Part shown: positions 49,077 through 61,586 of the stretch, one piece after another
Numbering within the stretch: the stretch's first letter is position 1
How the letters are laid out: each line of letters starts with the position of its first letter
DNA from: Paralvinella palmiformis
Taxonomy: Eukaryota; Annelida; Polychaeta; Terebellida; Alvinellidae
Direction: 5' to 3'
Length of the DNA: 64,000 bases
NCBI GenBank assembly: GCA_025642065.1
Contig: JAODUP010000045.1
Coordinates: forward strand, 482,001 to 546,000
Position numbers and translations under genes: made by a program
Notes under the pieces: model-generated
What the model was told of the DNA's origin: nothing
The model's database searches: none
What the model saw: only the letters and a program-made list of their open reading frames with translations

Positions 49077-49225
49077 ACATCAACATCTAAAATAAAACTA
49101 TACATACATCAATCTAAATATAAAATATTCTACACCACATATCTATACATATATACGTAAACCTATACATGTGTCTGGGCTATTCATCAGCCTGCGGGAC
49201 ACAGCTAATCAGATTTGTTCATGTG
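49077..49225 (+). repeat. Dispersed repeat, copy 2 (pair with 30.1 kb)
   Basis: It shares AACATCTAAAATAAAAC..., ATACATCAATCTAAATATAA, ACATGTGTCTGGGCTA and ATCAGCCTGCGGGA with 30135-30310, same strand. Different DNA flanks the two copies. Confidence 0.6.
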
Positions 49226-49366
49226 ATGGCGGGCGCTGTAGTGAATTAACTCATCACTCCAATGAGTGTATCGGTGCTCGAAGTGGATGTCAAACATTAC
49301 AAGAAAAGCTCTAATCCGGTATAGCTGGATAGCGTTTGGTTATGTTAGTTTAGTACAGCGAGTTCT

Positions 49367-49603
49367 GTGGGAGAGTATTCTCCACCGGCTATAACCGTCT
49401 ACGTCCCTGACAGCCGCGGGATAAAATCGGTTTGGGTATCAAAGGGACCGCCCCGCTCCTCCTCGTTGTCAAATAATGACATCCGATATTCTGACGTGTG
49501 TAAGCCAAGCCACAGTTTCGCTAAGGAGCTGCCTAGCACAGCTGGCTGCTGTATTGGTGATGCGAAGTTCGGTGCACTCGGTCGAGAGAAGTTTTCAAAG
49601 TAA
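49367..49603 (+). CDS. Unassigned 78-codon ORF
   Basis: The frame (MGEYSPPAITVYVPDSRG) lies in a locally GC-richer patch, and an AATAAA directly overlaps its end. No domain or homologue is recognised. It could be a terminal exon, a transposon scrap or chance. Confidence 0.2.
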   Translation: MGEYSPPAITVYVPDSRGIKSVWVSKGPPRSSSLSNNDIRYSDVCKPSHSFAKELPSTAGCCIGDAKFGALGREKFSK

Positions 49604-51279
49604 ATAAACTCCTGGCATTTAGGAGTAAAGCGTCAAGGCCAGTCAGTTTTAACATTTATTTTACTTCATCCTGGGATGACCAAAGCAAACTTTTCGCAGC
49701 GGAACATCTAGTAAATAGACTTGGCTCAATCAAAAACTTAAAATCTCTGGCATCGTATTTGGTGACAACAGTAGGCTCTCTTTTCTTTCCATTCTGTCTA
49801 TATCTAAAAGCACGTATGTATTTATTTGTACCTACACACACACACTGACAGAAAGAGATGGACATAGGACGTATCCAGTATCTAACTGGTAGCGCGGTTG
49901 ACCACACACTTCTAGCACCTGGCTTAGTTTACTGTGGTCGTAAAATGACATTTATGTACACACACACACACATAATATATGTTTACATATAAATTTGACA
50001 ATCGATCGTTCAGAAATTCAAATTAGTAACATAACATACTGTACACCGAAATATTAATTTTAAATCAACTAATTTGAGCAGATTATAAAATGAGCTATTT
50101 TCACTTCGTTATCTTAACTTTATTGCAACAGATATATGCTTAGACAACCCTACATCGCTGAGTTATTACTGTATATAACTTGTTTTAGTATTATGGATGA
50201 TGAATAACTAATTATATATCTGAACCCGTGCTCTTTCAAACTCTTCCAAGATATAGATATATCCAAAATGATACAATAAAAAACGTTATCATTAATAATA
50301 TCTATACATCATTAAAGCCCATCACCTGTTATTTCCTTCAAGCACTATGTTGACCCTGATGTACTTTTAGCAACACCAGTTCGAATCAGCTTGAAAACCA
50401 CATCCGTAGTTCACGTCTTTTATCAGTCAAGACGCCTATCTCCTTAATTATTTCACGATTTTTATTTCATACAGAATATGTACCCCCAATATATCTGCTC
50501 CTAACCCCATTGGACGCAAAACCAATACGTTATGAAGTACGCTTATGTTTTAACAGGCCGCAACTGCTGACCAAATAAACACAACAACGGCGACATTATA
50601 CCTAGCTAGACCTGCTTTGATTTTTTGGACGCATTCCAAACAGAAATGTTACGTGACAGCACCTGACAGAGAATAGCAAAAACCTGCGTCTATTTGGACA
50701 AAGATGAACACCACAAAGTGCGTCGTAGTCCAATGGCTGGGCGTTAACCTCTGTTCGGTTTTTGGCTCGACAAACGTGGCCAATTTCTGTGTAGCGGTTA
50801 CATAAGTCATGTTTGAAATATGCCCACTTCATTCTTGGTGAAGAATCACGGCTGACGTTTCGTCGCCTCTACTTTTACAGACGCCGATTTAACGATCTAC
50901 GATCAAACATTTGTCGATCGTCGATATGATCGATCTTTTGAGATATGCTGGTATGATCATTAGCTGTTCCTTTGGTCACGTGTTACACACGTGTTCAGTT
51001 ATGCTTCATTCTGCGCCAAGAATAATAACGTGGTGAACAACGGAAGTTATCTTCTACGTAGCCACACATTTTAATGATAACTATTGTTTATTATGTAAGC
51101 AACACAAAACAGATCTTGTGCTGGGTTGTGTTGACATGATCTATATCCCGATGGCAGATCGTTTTGAGTACTTACATACACATTACTCTACCAACACAGC
51201 CACATTATCGCACCTACAACACACATCCAGTGCCCAAACTGGATTATAATGGTCTGTGTAGTGATGAACACAAATTATG
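49604..51279. other. Intergenic, no gene recognised
   Basis: Short CA tracts lie at about 49830 and 49958. A weak tRNA-like stretch near 50705-50765 was not convincing. Otherwise empty. Confidence 0.35.
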
Positions 51280-51800
51280 TGTACAGCAGAATGTCCAAAA
51301 TATCACATCTACGACCAAATGCACCCTGAATGTGCCTCAAATGCTCAACAAGTGATAATATCATGCCTCCAGGTGAATATCAAACTGTCGTGCCTGCAGC
51401 AGAATGCCCACACCATAATACGCCTGCGGCAGAACTCCACCCTACTGCGCTGTAGCACCACTTAAGGTTACAATAATATGCTTATAACAGAATACCCACA
51501 GCTAGTACCCCGGGGCACAGTCAGCTATAGAACAGATATAATATCGTGTCTACGGTAGAAGCAGAAGAAAGGCTCACGGTGTTTGGTATTAGGCCCGAAT
51601 CATGGCCCAGACTGCATTATGGCCTACAAAATTATGCCTGCATTAGGATGCCTACATAACTATATCCGAATAACATAATTAACGCCTGTGGAAGCACCGT
51701 CACAACATTTGCACCCTATTTACAGAAGAATTATTCCCTTTTTTTTTAAATACAACAAAATGCTCACACCAGCCATAGCCCACAGCAATACACCGGTAGC
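51280..51800. repeat. Degenerate minisatellite-like region
   Basis: A word of the form GCCTGCAGCAGAATGCCCAC-N-ATAAT recurs about every 30-60 bases with much drift (around 51283, 51392, 51421, 51479, 51601 and 51683). Open frames here come from the repeats. Confidence 0.4.
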
Positions 51801-53989
51801 ATTACACCCACCCACACAGTCAGTCACAGAAAATAAACAATCTGAATAACATCTTGTGTGTGTGTCTGTCTGTCTGTCGACACTCATCGCCTCTCGGCAG
51901 CCATATTTGTGAAAATAATTTGTTCAACTGAGGCATGAAATAATGTTTACAGGAGATACTGTGTCAACAATATGTCCGTCACACGTTAAAGACAAAATAG
52001 CAGCATATCACAAATAAATAAAATTTACTTTATTAACACACATGAAAACGTTCCTTTTAGAAAACTGTGAAACCATACGTTATACCGTGTTGGTGTCGAT
52101 AAACATACGTCCGTGGGTCAACGACCACATCAGATATTGTTGCTGTCTCACTGAACTAAAGATGGGACCTGAGAGTGGGAAATACACCCTGAATTAAGAT
52201 GTTACAATAGCCTCCATATCTCTGTGCTGCTCTCTTGTGACTAATGAAACAGAGACGATTTCACTCACTTATTATTCAGAGATCGCACTTGAAATAAGAA
52301 TTTACCCCTTTACATTACTGAGCTTGATGGATCATGGTCTTAGTCAACGTCAAGGTTACATTTGGTAGCAACCATCTGTTTATGGGGAAGTTTATACTGA
52401 CATATATGGTGTTTTCTTATTTTAAAAAAAAACTATAAAATAAATTACCCTTTATGTAATTGATCTTAAATTCGTGGAAAATATTATACATGTGATATCA
52501 AATGTTATGAAAAGGTTATGGAACAATGATAAAAGCACACATACTTAACATTTATATCATGTATATTTTATAGAATAAGTTCAGTTGCTTAGCCTGGGTA
52601 CTGTTCAGATCTGGGTCACATGGCAGACTGCATAGAGAAACAGAACCCACAACCTAGATATTTGCAGAGCAGTATATATATATATATATATATATATATA
52701 CTGTATATTAATATATTTCATAGAAACATTAACTTCATATCTGCAGGTTCAAGTAACACAACACTGGGTGTACTTATAGCTTAGCAATCTGATATTATTA
52801 ATAATATTCAGTATAAACTAAGTTATCAGGTGGCTCTTATCATAACATTTTGTATCATGTATTTGTTGATATTAGCTTTTACCAAGAAACTAGAACATTT
52901 TGGATTTAATTGATGTATAAAAATATTTTCATATGTGCATTATATATTGGTTTATAATTTGAAAGATTGCCTTAGGTAATAGTATTTAAACAAACCTAGA
53001 ATGCATAAGATCTTTATTGTGTGGTAGACCACGTGATATCTTTCTCCTAATTTACTCAAAATAAATATGGTAACATAGTTATTTCAGCTGTCTAAAGTGT
53101 GTATTATGTTGAATTTGTTTTATTCTGTCTAACATGGTGAACATAACATATCCAAACGTTTGGATGATGTTTAGATGAAAAAGTGTAAGCTATTTAAAAA
53201 TAAAGAGTATGGGGAAGTGTATATTGAAGAAGGAGTACTGGATCATCTTGATTATTAAAAACATATCATTTTAATTTTGAATAGCATGAATTACAACTGA
53301 CAAATAACTAAACTCCACCATTTTTCAGGCTAATAATACAAATATAATGCCTGCACGTGCACGCACACACACACATATATATATATATATTATGCTCTTT
53401 TGAAATTGTTATAATCAAACTATAGCCATTGCCCTTGATTATGATGTTATAAGTCACCGGACTTGATATGCAAAATATATTTATACAAGGTAACTTTAAA
53501 AAAGGATTGCTGTATGTTCATAAATAGTATATGATAAACCTAAAGCATCCCGTACAAAGATGATGATGTATTTAAAAACAACTATACTACAAAAAGAAGC
53601 GAAAAACATTTACCCTTTGAGAGGATGTCCAATGGAAAGAATGACATCATAGCGCGCTCATCATAATGTGCTATTATATTACTATTTCTATATTGGTCCA
53701 GCATCGGATCAGTTCGAAATTTCGTCGTTGCTCTAACTTTAAATTTATATTATTCGATATATTTGGTCATCTACGTAGTACAGTCATATTTGGGAATATT
53801 GGTCAAATGATACCAATTTGTTTAAGTGTTTTATTTAACCTCAGCTGTGGTCAAACCAGTGACTTATGGATGAGGGATATCCCAGAAAATAGGTTAATAC
53901 TAGCGTTTGAATGCTGACATGAAGGTTTGTAGCACAGTGCGTTCAACACAATACGGGGTTCTTTAACCAGTAAGGGTCGGACCTCAATC
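51801..53989. repeat. Intergenic with a SINE family-1 scrap and microsatellites
   Basis: The part at 52610-52672 (minus) retains GCAAATATCTAGGTTGTGG of the family-1 SINE body. (TA)n lies at 52673-52699 and a CA/TA compound at about 53360-53391. No gene was seen. Confidence 0.4.
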
Positions 53990-54453
53990 GTAGGGCGCCC
54001 TAAAAACAAAGGGCGCCCTTCCTTTGAAGTGCAATTTATCGGCCGCTAGGTGGCTAACACGACATATTAATACTTTCTGCCGTAAACACCAACCGAGTCT
54101 GGACGTTTTAAGGCGGTTTTGAGGTATTATTTAAAATAACGAGCGTTTGAACTGATAAAATTAATAATTTTCTGCTTTTGAAGACTTGGTTCACTTAGTT
54201 ATTGAGACAAATGGCTTGATAAATCACTACAATGTCAATATCCGTGAAATATGTTGTTGGGTTATCAGGCCTGAGCTCAGCTGCCGAGTTTAGATAATCG
54301 TTCCAGATTTGTATTTTTAAGAGCTATCAACTCTGATATTACTCCAATCGTTGCAAATTGTTTCTGATTTGCGAGGACACATTGGAACCCTGCAAATGAG
54401 TTTGTGAGCCATACCATGCCGCTGTATTGTTTACCCGGACATATGCCAAGGGT

Positions 54454-54490
<37 letters not shown>

Positions 54491-54800
54491 TATTTTGTAT
54501 AATATTATCATCCATATTATTTTGATGCGATACTCTAGAACAGTCGAGATGTCAAAGCCACAAATAGTAGTCAGCTGAGCCACAGCAAAACTGGGACAAC
54601 TTGACGGGAAAAAAATACATTATTCTTGATCATTATTTATTTTGTATAATTGATTAACAGAACACGACTTTGGAAAGTTACATATCCTTTCCAGCTTAAG
54701 TGATAAGTGTGGCAACATGTTTTGCTATTGACGAATTTTGTTCACTTGACCAGTCGAAATGCCCAGTTTCGGCACTTCGTTTTAAGGGCGCCAACCGGGT
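53990..54800. mobile_element. Possible DNA element with GGCGCCCTT ends
   Basis: Left GGCGCCCTTCCTTTGAAGTGC and right, reversed, GGCGCCCTTAAAACGAAGTGC match at about 16 of 21 positions. The left side also carries two close copies of the palindrome AGGGCGCCCT (53993-54019). No target duplication and no ORF were found. A (TA)n tract lies at 54457-54484. Confidence 0.35.
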
Positions 54801-54991
54801 GGTCTCGTTCTAGCTTAAGCTATTCATTTTGCTTCTATAGAATAGAATTAGCATAAGACATATTATTGTACCTAAATATACAGTGTATAAAATCGCTAGA
54901 TAATATATACCACAGCGCGAAGACTTCAAGTCCAACAAAAGGAGTCGGCCTGAAATTCAGATGGTTGTAATTAAGACGTAGCACATCTACA

Positions 54992-55051
54992 ACACGGCCC
55001 ATTTAGCCTACCTTGTGCACAAAAGTGGCCGCAAAACATCAATCATCATCG
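54992..55051 (+). repeat. SINE family-2 tail fragment
   Basis: CGGCCCATTTAGCCTACC then TTGTGCACAAAAGTGGCC and ATCAATCATCATC match the tail of the 55.5-kb copy almost perfectly but in the opposite orientation. The head is missing or too diverged. Confidence 0.7.
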
Positions 55052-55249
55052 TCAGCAGCATATCTACAACAATCAAGTTTTATCCAAAATGTTGCTCACC
55101 TGATCAGGTTTGGATATAATATGTTTAGTACCTTTACTCGATCAGTGTTGATTTGATACTTTATTTTGTAATCTACATGAATTGTATCAAGTTATGAGCA
55201 GTATTAATTAAGTTTGAATCGATCTATGAACTATCTTTATTAATCTGTA

Positions 55250-55447
55250 TTGGATATTCACAACTGTGTTTTTGCTTTTCCTATAGCAGTAGTTTCTGAC
55301 TCGTTGTGTTTCTGTCGGGTTTCGTGTTTAGTTGGTGCTATTGCAGTCTCACGAGGCTATAACCTGGATGGCGGACGGCCGTGTTTGGTTGACGCCGCCA
55401 TCTTGGTAAGCCCTTCCATTGACAATCTCCCATCTATGCCATCATAG
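55250..55447 (+). promoter_or_regulatory. YY1-like motif beside a donor-like site
   Basis: GCCGCCATCTTGG near 55386 matches the YY1 consensus in reverse and runs into GGTAAGC, a good splice donor. The patch is GC-richer than its surroundings. It could be a non-coding first exon, but no partner exon was identified. Confidence 0.2.
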
Positions 55448-55537
55448 TAAATGGCTCAACCTCGGTCATTAATTCCGTGCCTTTATTCACTTATTATTTT
55501 GTGTTTAATAATTTATACGATATTTGTATATTTTAGT

Positions 55538-55732
55538 GATGATTGATGATGATGATTGATGTTTTACGGCCACTTTTGTGCACAAGGTAGGCTAAATGGG
55601 CCGAGCGACTTCCAAAGGTAATGAGACGAAGTGAAAGACGAAACAGCCTTCAGATATGCCCACGTCGGGATTCGAACACGGGTGGTAGTGATCTGTGGTC
55701 CAGCACGCTACCGCTAGACCACGGAGGCGACC
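55538..55732 (-). repeat. Full-length SINE (family 2) with a 14-bp target duplication
   Basis: The minus strand begins GGTCGCCTCCGTGGTCTAGC. It has A-box TGGTCTAGCGGTAGCG, B-box GTTCGAATCCC, a body with GCCCATTTAGCCTACC and CACAAAAGTGGCCG, and an (ATC)n-type tail. TTGTATATTTTAGT flanks both sides (55524-55537 and 55733-55746). The perfect duplication shows recent LINE-mediated insertion. This copy defines the family for the decayed ones at 15.4, 20.0, 22.9 and 55.0 kb. Confidence 0.88.
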
Positions 55733-55746
55733 TTGTATATTTTAGT

Positions 55747-58700
55747 ACTTAGTAGTAAGATAATTAGTATAATAAAAATTGCATTCTAAATCAATTATTA
55801 ATTTAACAAAATGAAGACTGCACATCTCCAAATACTAATAATTTCAAAGAAACACAACAATTATGGTGCCGAATTTTAATAAATAAAATCAATATAGTAA
55901 ATACTGGTATTAAGAATTAATAACAACATAATAACCATATATCAAATTATTACTAACTATAAGTTAATTAATAATTTAGAGATATTTAAAAATACTGTAA
56001 AAGTATGATAAAATATCATGTGTAAACGATACTACTGATATAGCGTTTGTATTTACCATAATATCATCCATTTAATATTAAGCCAACTACTGGTGTAGAG
56101 TTTTCGACTTGTGGCAAAGGACCGCATTTTTGTACTGTGTGTATGCTCCTATATACTCTTGTTTGGGTAACAATCAATCAAGTTTATTTCGGAACTGTAT
56201 ACAATATTAACTAATGACATTCATGTATTGCTTATGCAATAATTAGCAGTATACAGTCCCAAGCCACGGAAAAGAGTCCTGTAGACTGTAGCCTCAAAAC
56301 ATTATTGTATTATTTAATTTGTTTAACAATATTAAGTCAGTATTAAGTTTTGAGGTATTCCATAACTTAGACAACAACAAATAAAGATAATAATGAACAT
56401 ACAATAAGACAGGACAAAACACTCTGGACACATGGTCATACATGGCTACACTGAAACAGCCCACCCACCCACATGCCTCACCCAGCCCCACCCATGGGAA
56501 TTCTCTTAATCAAGTCATGCGGTGGATCAGCAAATGTTGTTTCTAGTTGATGCTACCACCGAGGTCAAACTGTCAACTTTTGTTTTTAACCGTGAAAGTT
56601 TCCTTTAATACACTTTCTTTTTGTATTTGTCAAATGCATTCAAAACATCATCTAGCTTTAACTTTGAGGAGCTTTCTGCATACCACAGGGATGGTCCTAC
56701 ATTTCTGTGAACAACGGTTTTGCTCAAGGTTGCCCACAATCTGAGGCAAGTAAACACCTAGATGTTGTACTAACAGGGGCTTTCGCTTTATGGCTGACTT
56801 CTGGAGATCTATCGGAAAATCAATCTTAAAGTAGAAACTGTACTTCCACGAAGGCAAACATTATCACCACCTTTATCTAATCAATCATCCTCAAAATGGA
56901 CTGAACAAATTAGCTTACTATATTCTGCTGGCTTGAAACCTTCACGCCGCAAATTAATTTTTCATTTTGGTTGTAGTTCGGTTGATCTGGTCACATTTTT
57001 GGTGCGGTTCGGTTGATCTGATCACATTCTTCCTTTTTGCTGTTTTATAATATGTGTGGTAAATAATTTCTCTGCTGTATCTTTGTTATTGCTATTTATG
57101 AGGAAAACTTAATTTACCATACACTGACTCTAATTGGTTCCACTGTGGTATATTTCTATTACTTTCTTTTTAATCGATCAGTTGATGCCCTATAGCATAG
57201 TGTAGCCAGGTTACTCACGCACCTTACGATATCTGCTCAGCGAAGGGTCCACGTAATTGAAAACATCCAAAGCAGATAGATGTTGTTGCAAATAATTTGA
57301 TCACTGTGTCAATGACATTATGCATCTAATGGCACAACTGTACAAAACATAAATATTGATCTAATAAATTGTCAGTCGATCTGTGATAAACGGTAAAAAC
57401 TGGTAATGCTTCAGACTAGAAAGGTGTTGCATGGTCACGTGACTCTAGCTGGCTATTCAGTCCATCATTCGGCTTGGCATTCTTAACCTTCGTTATTCTT
57501 TGGAGTGTGAAACTCATTTTGAGGCTAATTAAATACTGACTTGCATCTGGAGGGTTGATTAATTAAGTGTTTGAGGAGTTATAAATAGTATCTACCGATT
57601 ATACAACTAAGAAAAATCGTCTTAAATCTGCAGATTTCTTCAAGGAATTTATTGACTCTCTCATTACCAATTAAAGTGACCATACACAGATACCAAATAA
57701 CTGGCTGACGTTCTTAAACATGCCAATCTCAGGCAGCACGTGCAAGAAAGAACACATGTGCAGACACAGTATAACATCTTAATTAGATCTTGTCATCTCA
57801 CGTGATTATGATAATTTGATTTTCCACATTATACGATTGATACTTTTCTTGCTGATCTGGGGAGTATCAAGAGTATTGAATCCTCCAGATGATCAATATC
57901 ATGTCTTGGACCATTACTTCCATGGTACAATATAAGGATCTACATGCGGGCTGCAAAAATACAGAAGGCATTAATGTGAGTGGCTGTGGGTCAAGATCAC
58001 TTTATATGCTCATGAATTACTCAAAGTCAGTAAAATTCAAAATAACTCTGGAGCTCTTAGAACATGAAAAATGGATGCCACTATCACCAAATTGGGATGG
58101 ACTACATGCGTTACCTCATTTTCAAAATGGCGTTAGTGAAATTAGCGAAATCACGTTTTCGCCTATAACGGCTTCTGGGATAGAAAGAGACGAAATTTTG
58201 TTGTCTACACCCATGTTGTTGAAGATGAGAAATCCAATGATGACACTAACAAATCTCTATGACTCTTAGTTAACTCAAAATTCAAAATGGCTGTCATTGA
58301 AACTAGCTAAAATCACATTTATGGCATATTTTGACTTTCATAGATTTTAAGCCTTCATTACGATATATGTAATTTAGTCTTGTATTATTTAATACCTGGT
58401 GGCCCTCTTGGCCTTCAGAATAGCTGCCAATATGGTCAGATTTCGTATTGTTGTCAGTCATAACTACGTACATAACAAGCCGTTCCATTATGCCACATAA
58501 TGATTATGTGGCATTTAACATCAAAATGGACATATTTTGAAATAAAGACCTTAAAATACGATGTAACTCCATCAAATCATCCAACAAAACTCAATTTAAT
58601 GACAGAAGGAGAACTCAGCTTGACTAGAAATATAATGACAAAAGATAATATTATGATTATCACAAATAAATGAAGTGAGTTAATTATTGTCATAACTACT

Positions 58701-59191
58701 ATACTACACAATCATTGTCAATACGAATTTTCTTATAAGAATAGTCTGGTTAATCAGTCCTCACGATCAGCACAACCTGTGATAGTTTCACAGGTGTTAA
58801 CTCATCTCTAGTATTATTACAGACATAGATCTTCACAATTTAGCAATTAATAACAATAAGTTTTCTATAATGCTTCAAAATCATAAAATACTGCAAATGT
58901 CATTTCACAAACTTTTACTAATAATAATATCTCATAATAACCAGCTAAATATATATATAATCTGTATAATCACATGTAAATCAATCCACAATATTATCAC
59001 ACATGTAGCCTACAGGGCTATATGTATTCACTTCTGACATATTTGGCAGTTGACAAAAAATAATAAAGAAAATATAATATTCAAGCGCACAACAAATAAA
59101 GTCAGTCCATTGCTAACAAACATATAATATATTGCAAAGTTCATTGCATAAAATATTTTTTCAAATCATGGAACACACCGAGAATAACTGT
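55747..59191. other. Intergenic; direct repeats near 58.1-58.3 kb
   Basis: TTCAAAATGGCGTTAGTGAA at about 58119 and TTCAAAATGGCTGTCATTGA at about 58280 begin two related 45-base units that include GAAATTAGC/GAAACTAGC and AAATCAC. An open frame at 57889-58269 contains one of them and shows no domain, so I did not call it a gene. The rest is AT-rich. Confidence 0.35.
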
Positions 59192-59560
59192 TCAATCATC
59201 ATCACTATCACTCTTTGACACTATGTTTTCATCAGAAGCCACATCATTCTGTTCAGTTTCATTATTGGATGAGGTGATATCATCATCAGTTGGCAATCTG
59301 TCATCTTCCAAAGCTACACTAACAGGAATCAATGGTCATTGGAATCACATGGGTCAGAGTCAAGTCTCAAGCACACAGCCGAGTCAATGTTGATGAACTG
59401 AGGAAATATCCTTTGTGTCCAGTACCATACCGTCTCTGCACAGCTGATGATTATTTATGGCAAAGACGGACAAATCCAAAGGGATCCAGTTCCTGGTGAA
59501 AGGTGTTAATGATGCTCCACTACCAAATGATGCAAACACCATCTTCACTCAAGATAACAA
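59192..59560 (-). pseudogene. Protein-like remnant with acidic C-terminus, unrecognised
   Basis: The minus strand has MVFASFGSGASLTPFTRNWI followed by PLDLSVFAINNHQLCRDGM up to a stop near 59390. About 60 bases on, it has VALEDDRLPTDDDITSSNNE ending SKSDSDDD at 59192. A TTAG acceptor-like site precedes the second piece, so they could be two exons, or one broken transposon ORF. No family was recognised. Confidence 0.35.
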
Positions 59561-60575
59561 CGCTCTGTTCCATGCTTTAACAGATATTTCATAAGGACAG
59601 AAGCATTAAGCCTTCTTGGTTTACATAATAAATTAGGATGTTGTGCTAATTAGTGGCACAATGGTTTCATTTTTCATATTTGTATGCACATTCAATTTTA
59701 ACAATAACAATTATAATAACATAGTAATGTTATGTGCAATGAACTAATTTACAATGAATATTCACAGATCTAGTTTTAAATTATTTATTTAACTTCTTAT
59801 TTAGCAGATGAATATCTTCAGTATAAGCATTATCTTTCAGACATTCTCCGTTTACATTGTACTGGTTAATGAGTTATAATAGGATGACATTGAATAAGTA
59901 AATAATTTAATTTTCAAAATATTTATTATTTTTAATTTCTGAATAATTATGAGTGTAGCCGGAATAAGTATTTTCAAAATAGTATTCATGTTTCTGTTAA
60001 CACCCACATGCACACACACACACAGAGAGAGTGAGAGAGAGAGAGAGAGATGAATGAGGAAAAACATTCTCAAAATGCAAATATCGATTTATTTAGCAAG
60101 ATATCTTCAATATTTTGTCATTTAATAATTGTAAAACAAAGATGACAAAAAGCAGTTTGATAAAAAATATTTTTACACCTGAACTTGAATACATACAAAT
60201 TGCTCTAGAGTCAACTAAACTCATTAGTAAACAATCAAATAGGCTATAATACCAATAACACAGCAGCAAAGCCAAGAGATAAAAGTCATTACAAGTGTGG
60301 TAAAATTTGTCATAATATTCAATTTTATGTGGCATGTTGCTTACACACAAAGAATGCACATGGAGAAAGGAAATCCGATTTTAATAGATAATTAGTTTTT
60401 ACTTAAATTTCAATATTTTTAAAGGTATCAGTAGATAAAAGTGAGCTAACAAAGAGTAGTTATAGTTATTAACAATGATTAATTATTAGCTGATATGATC
60501 TAAACTAAATGAAAATTACTCTGTAATATAAAAATATATCTAAGCTAAAATTATCAAAAATGTGACAACATAATG

Positions 60576-60619
<44 letters not shown>

Positions 60620-61357
60620 TATATGTGTGTGTGATATGGTTGTAACCAAAGGAATGACTTCATAATGCACCAAGTATAAATTATTCTAAATATACTGACA
60701 TTTAGTATAAAACATTGATTTTAACAGATTTTACTACAAATGTAACAAAGCAACAAATAATCCCACCCAAAATAATGCTACCCTATTAAACCAAGTATAA
60801 ATTATTATTAAACAGAAGAATTAACATATAATATGAAGTAGAAGGTTTGATTATCCTAATTGAAGTTGATATCTTTGGATGAAATAATAGTTGTAACACA
60901 GACACACACAGACACACACAGACACACAAAGTTTCAGCTGGCTTTGTTGTGGTACAATCATAATAGCACTCGCATCGGAGATAAATTTAGTTGCATGTAT
61001 CTTGTGGCTATCTTAAATACATAGAAAGGTATTTAATGAGAAATGCTGGCTTGTGGTCAAAAGTTGATATTTTCCATGTTTTTACCACTTCCAGCCTAAA
61101 GCCAATAGAGTCTTATTTACATGCTTCCTTTTTTTATGATAACTTTGCAAGTTTACTAAGTATTAGTTAACAAAAAAGATAGTGGCATGTTTTGCAACAC
61201 TGATTTCTCTCTTAAGAATAGTTATAAAAAAAGAATCCTATAAAAATATCAAAGCCATTGTTTGACAGGTGAGTATTATTATCAGATACATACAAAAACA
61301 GCCATTAAATTAAATGAACGCATGAACTTGAAACAAGAATTAACATAATAAAATACA
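59561..61357. other. 3' flank of the leishmanolysin-like gene
   Basis: (TA)n/(TG)n lies at about 60583-60632, CA/GA repeats at 60012-60049 and repeats of ACAGACACAC at about 60898-60928. A minus-strand ATTAAA near 61032-61037 is a candidate polyadenylation signal for the upstream minus-strand gene. Confidence 0.4.
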
Positions 61358-61513
61358 CTAATGAATTAACCTTTGTAGTAGTATCAAAATTATAATGAAA
61401 TTATATAAATACATGCTGGTAGAAGGTAATGATGCTGAACAGGGACTTTCTTGTATTACACTGTAACTATGTTGAGGTGGAGTGACTTCTGGTGGACATG
61501 TCACCCCATGAGC
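61358..61513 (-). CDS. Leishmanolysin-like peptidase, last exon
   Basis: The acceptor TTCTACAG| at 61514 joins in phase 0 to the exon at 62587. The exon encodes AHGVTCPPEVTPPQHSYSV and ends with a serine-rich stretch and a hydrophobic tail (YNFIIILILLQRLIH, stop at 61360-61358). Small residues followed by a hydrophobic terminus suggest GPI anchoring or a C-terminal membrane helix, as in some M8 peptidases. The metalloprotease core (HExxH) must lie in exons beyond the right edge. Confidence 0.6.
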   Translation of the reverse strand, partial: AHGVTCPPEVTPPQHSYSVIQESPCSASLPSTSMYLYNFIIILILLQRLIH

Positions 61514-61560
61514 CTGTAGAAGTAAAATAAATATCAATTTGCAGTACACACACACACACA

Positions 61561-61586
61561 CACACACACGAGAGAGAGAGAGAGAG
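61561..61586. repeat. (CA)n/(GA)n microsatellite in the last intron
   Basis: CA units from about 61546 run into GA units. A possible plus-strand SINE head scrap (TTGGTTAGGCTACAGAG) follows at about 61594. Confidence 0.5.

Noticed and set aside
53666..53917. 83-codon plus-strand open frame
   Set aside because: Its composition is that of AT-rich non-coding DNA and no family motif is visible.
57889..58269. 126-codon plus-strand open frame as a gene
   Set aside because: It has no recognisable motif, contains one of the paired TTCAAAATGGC repeats and has no splice or signal evidence.
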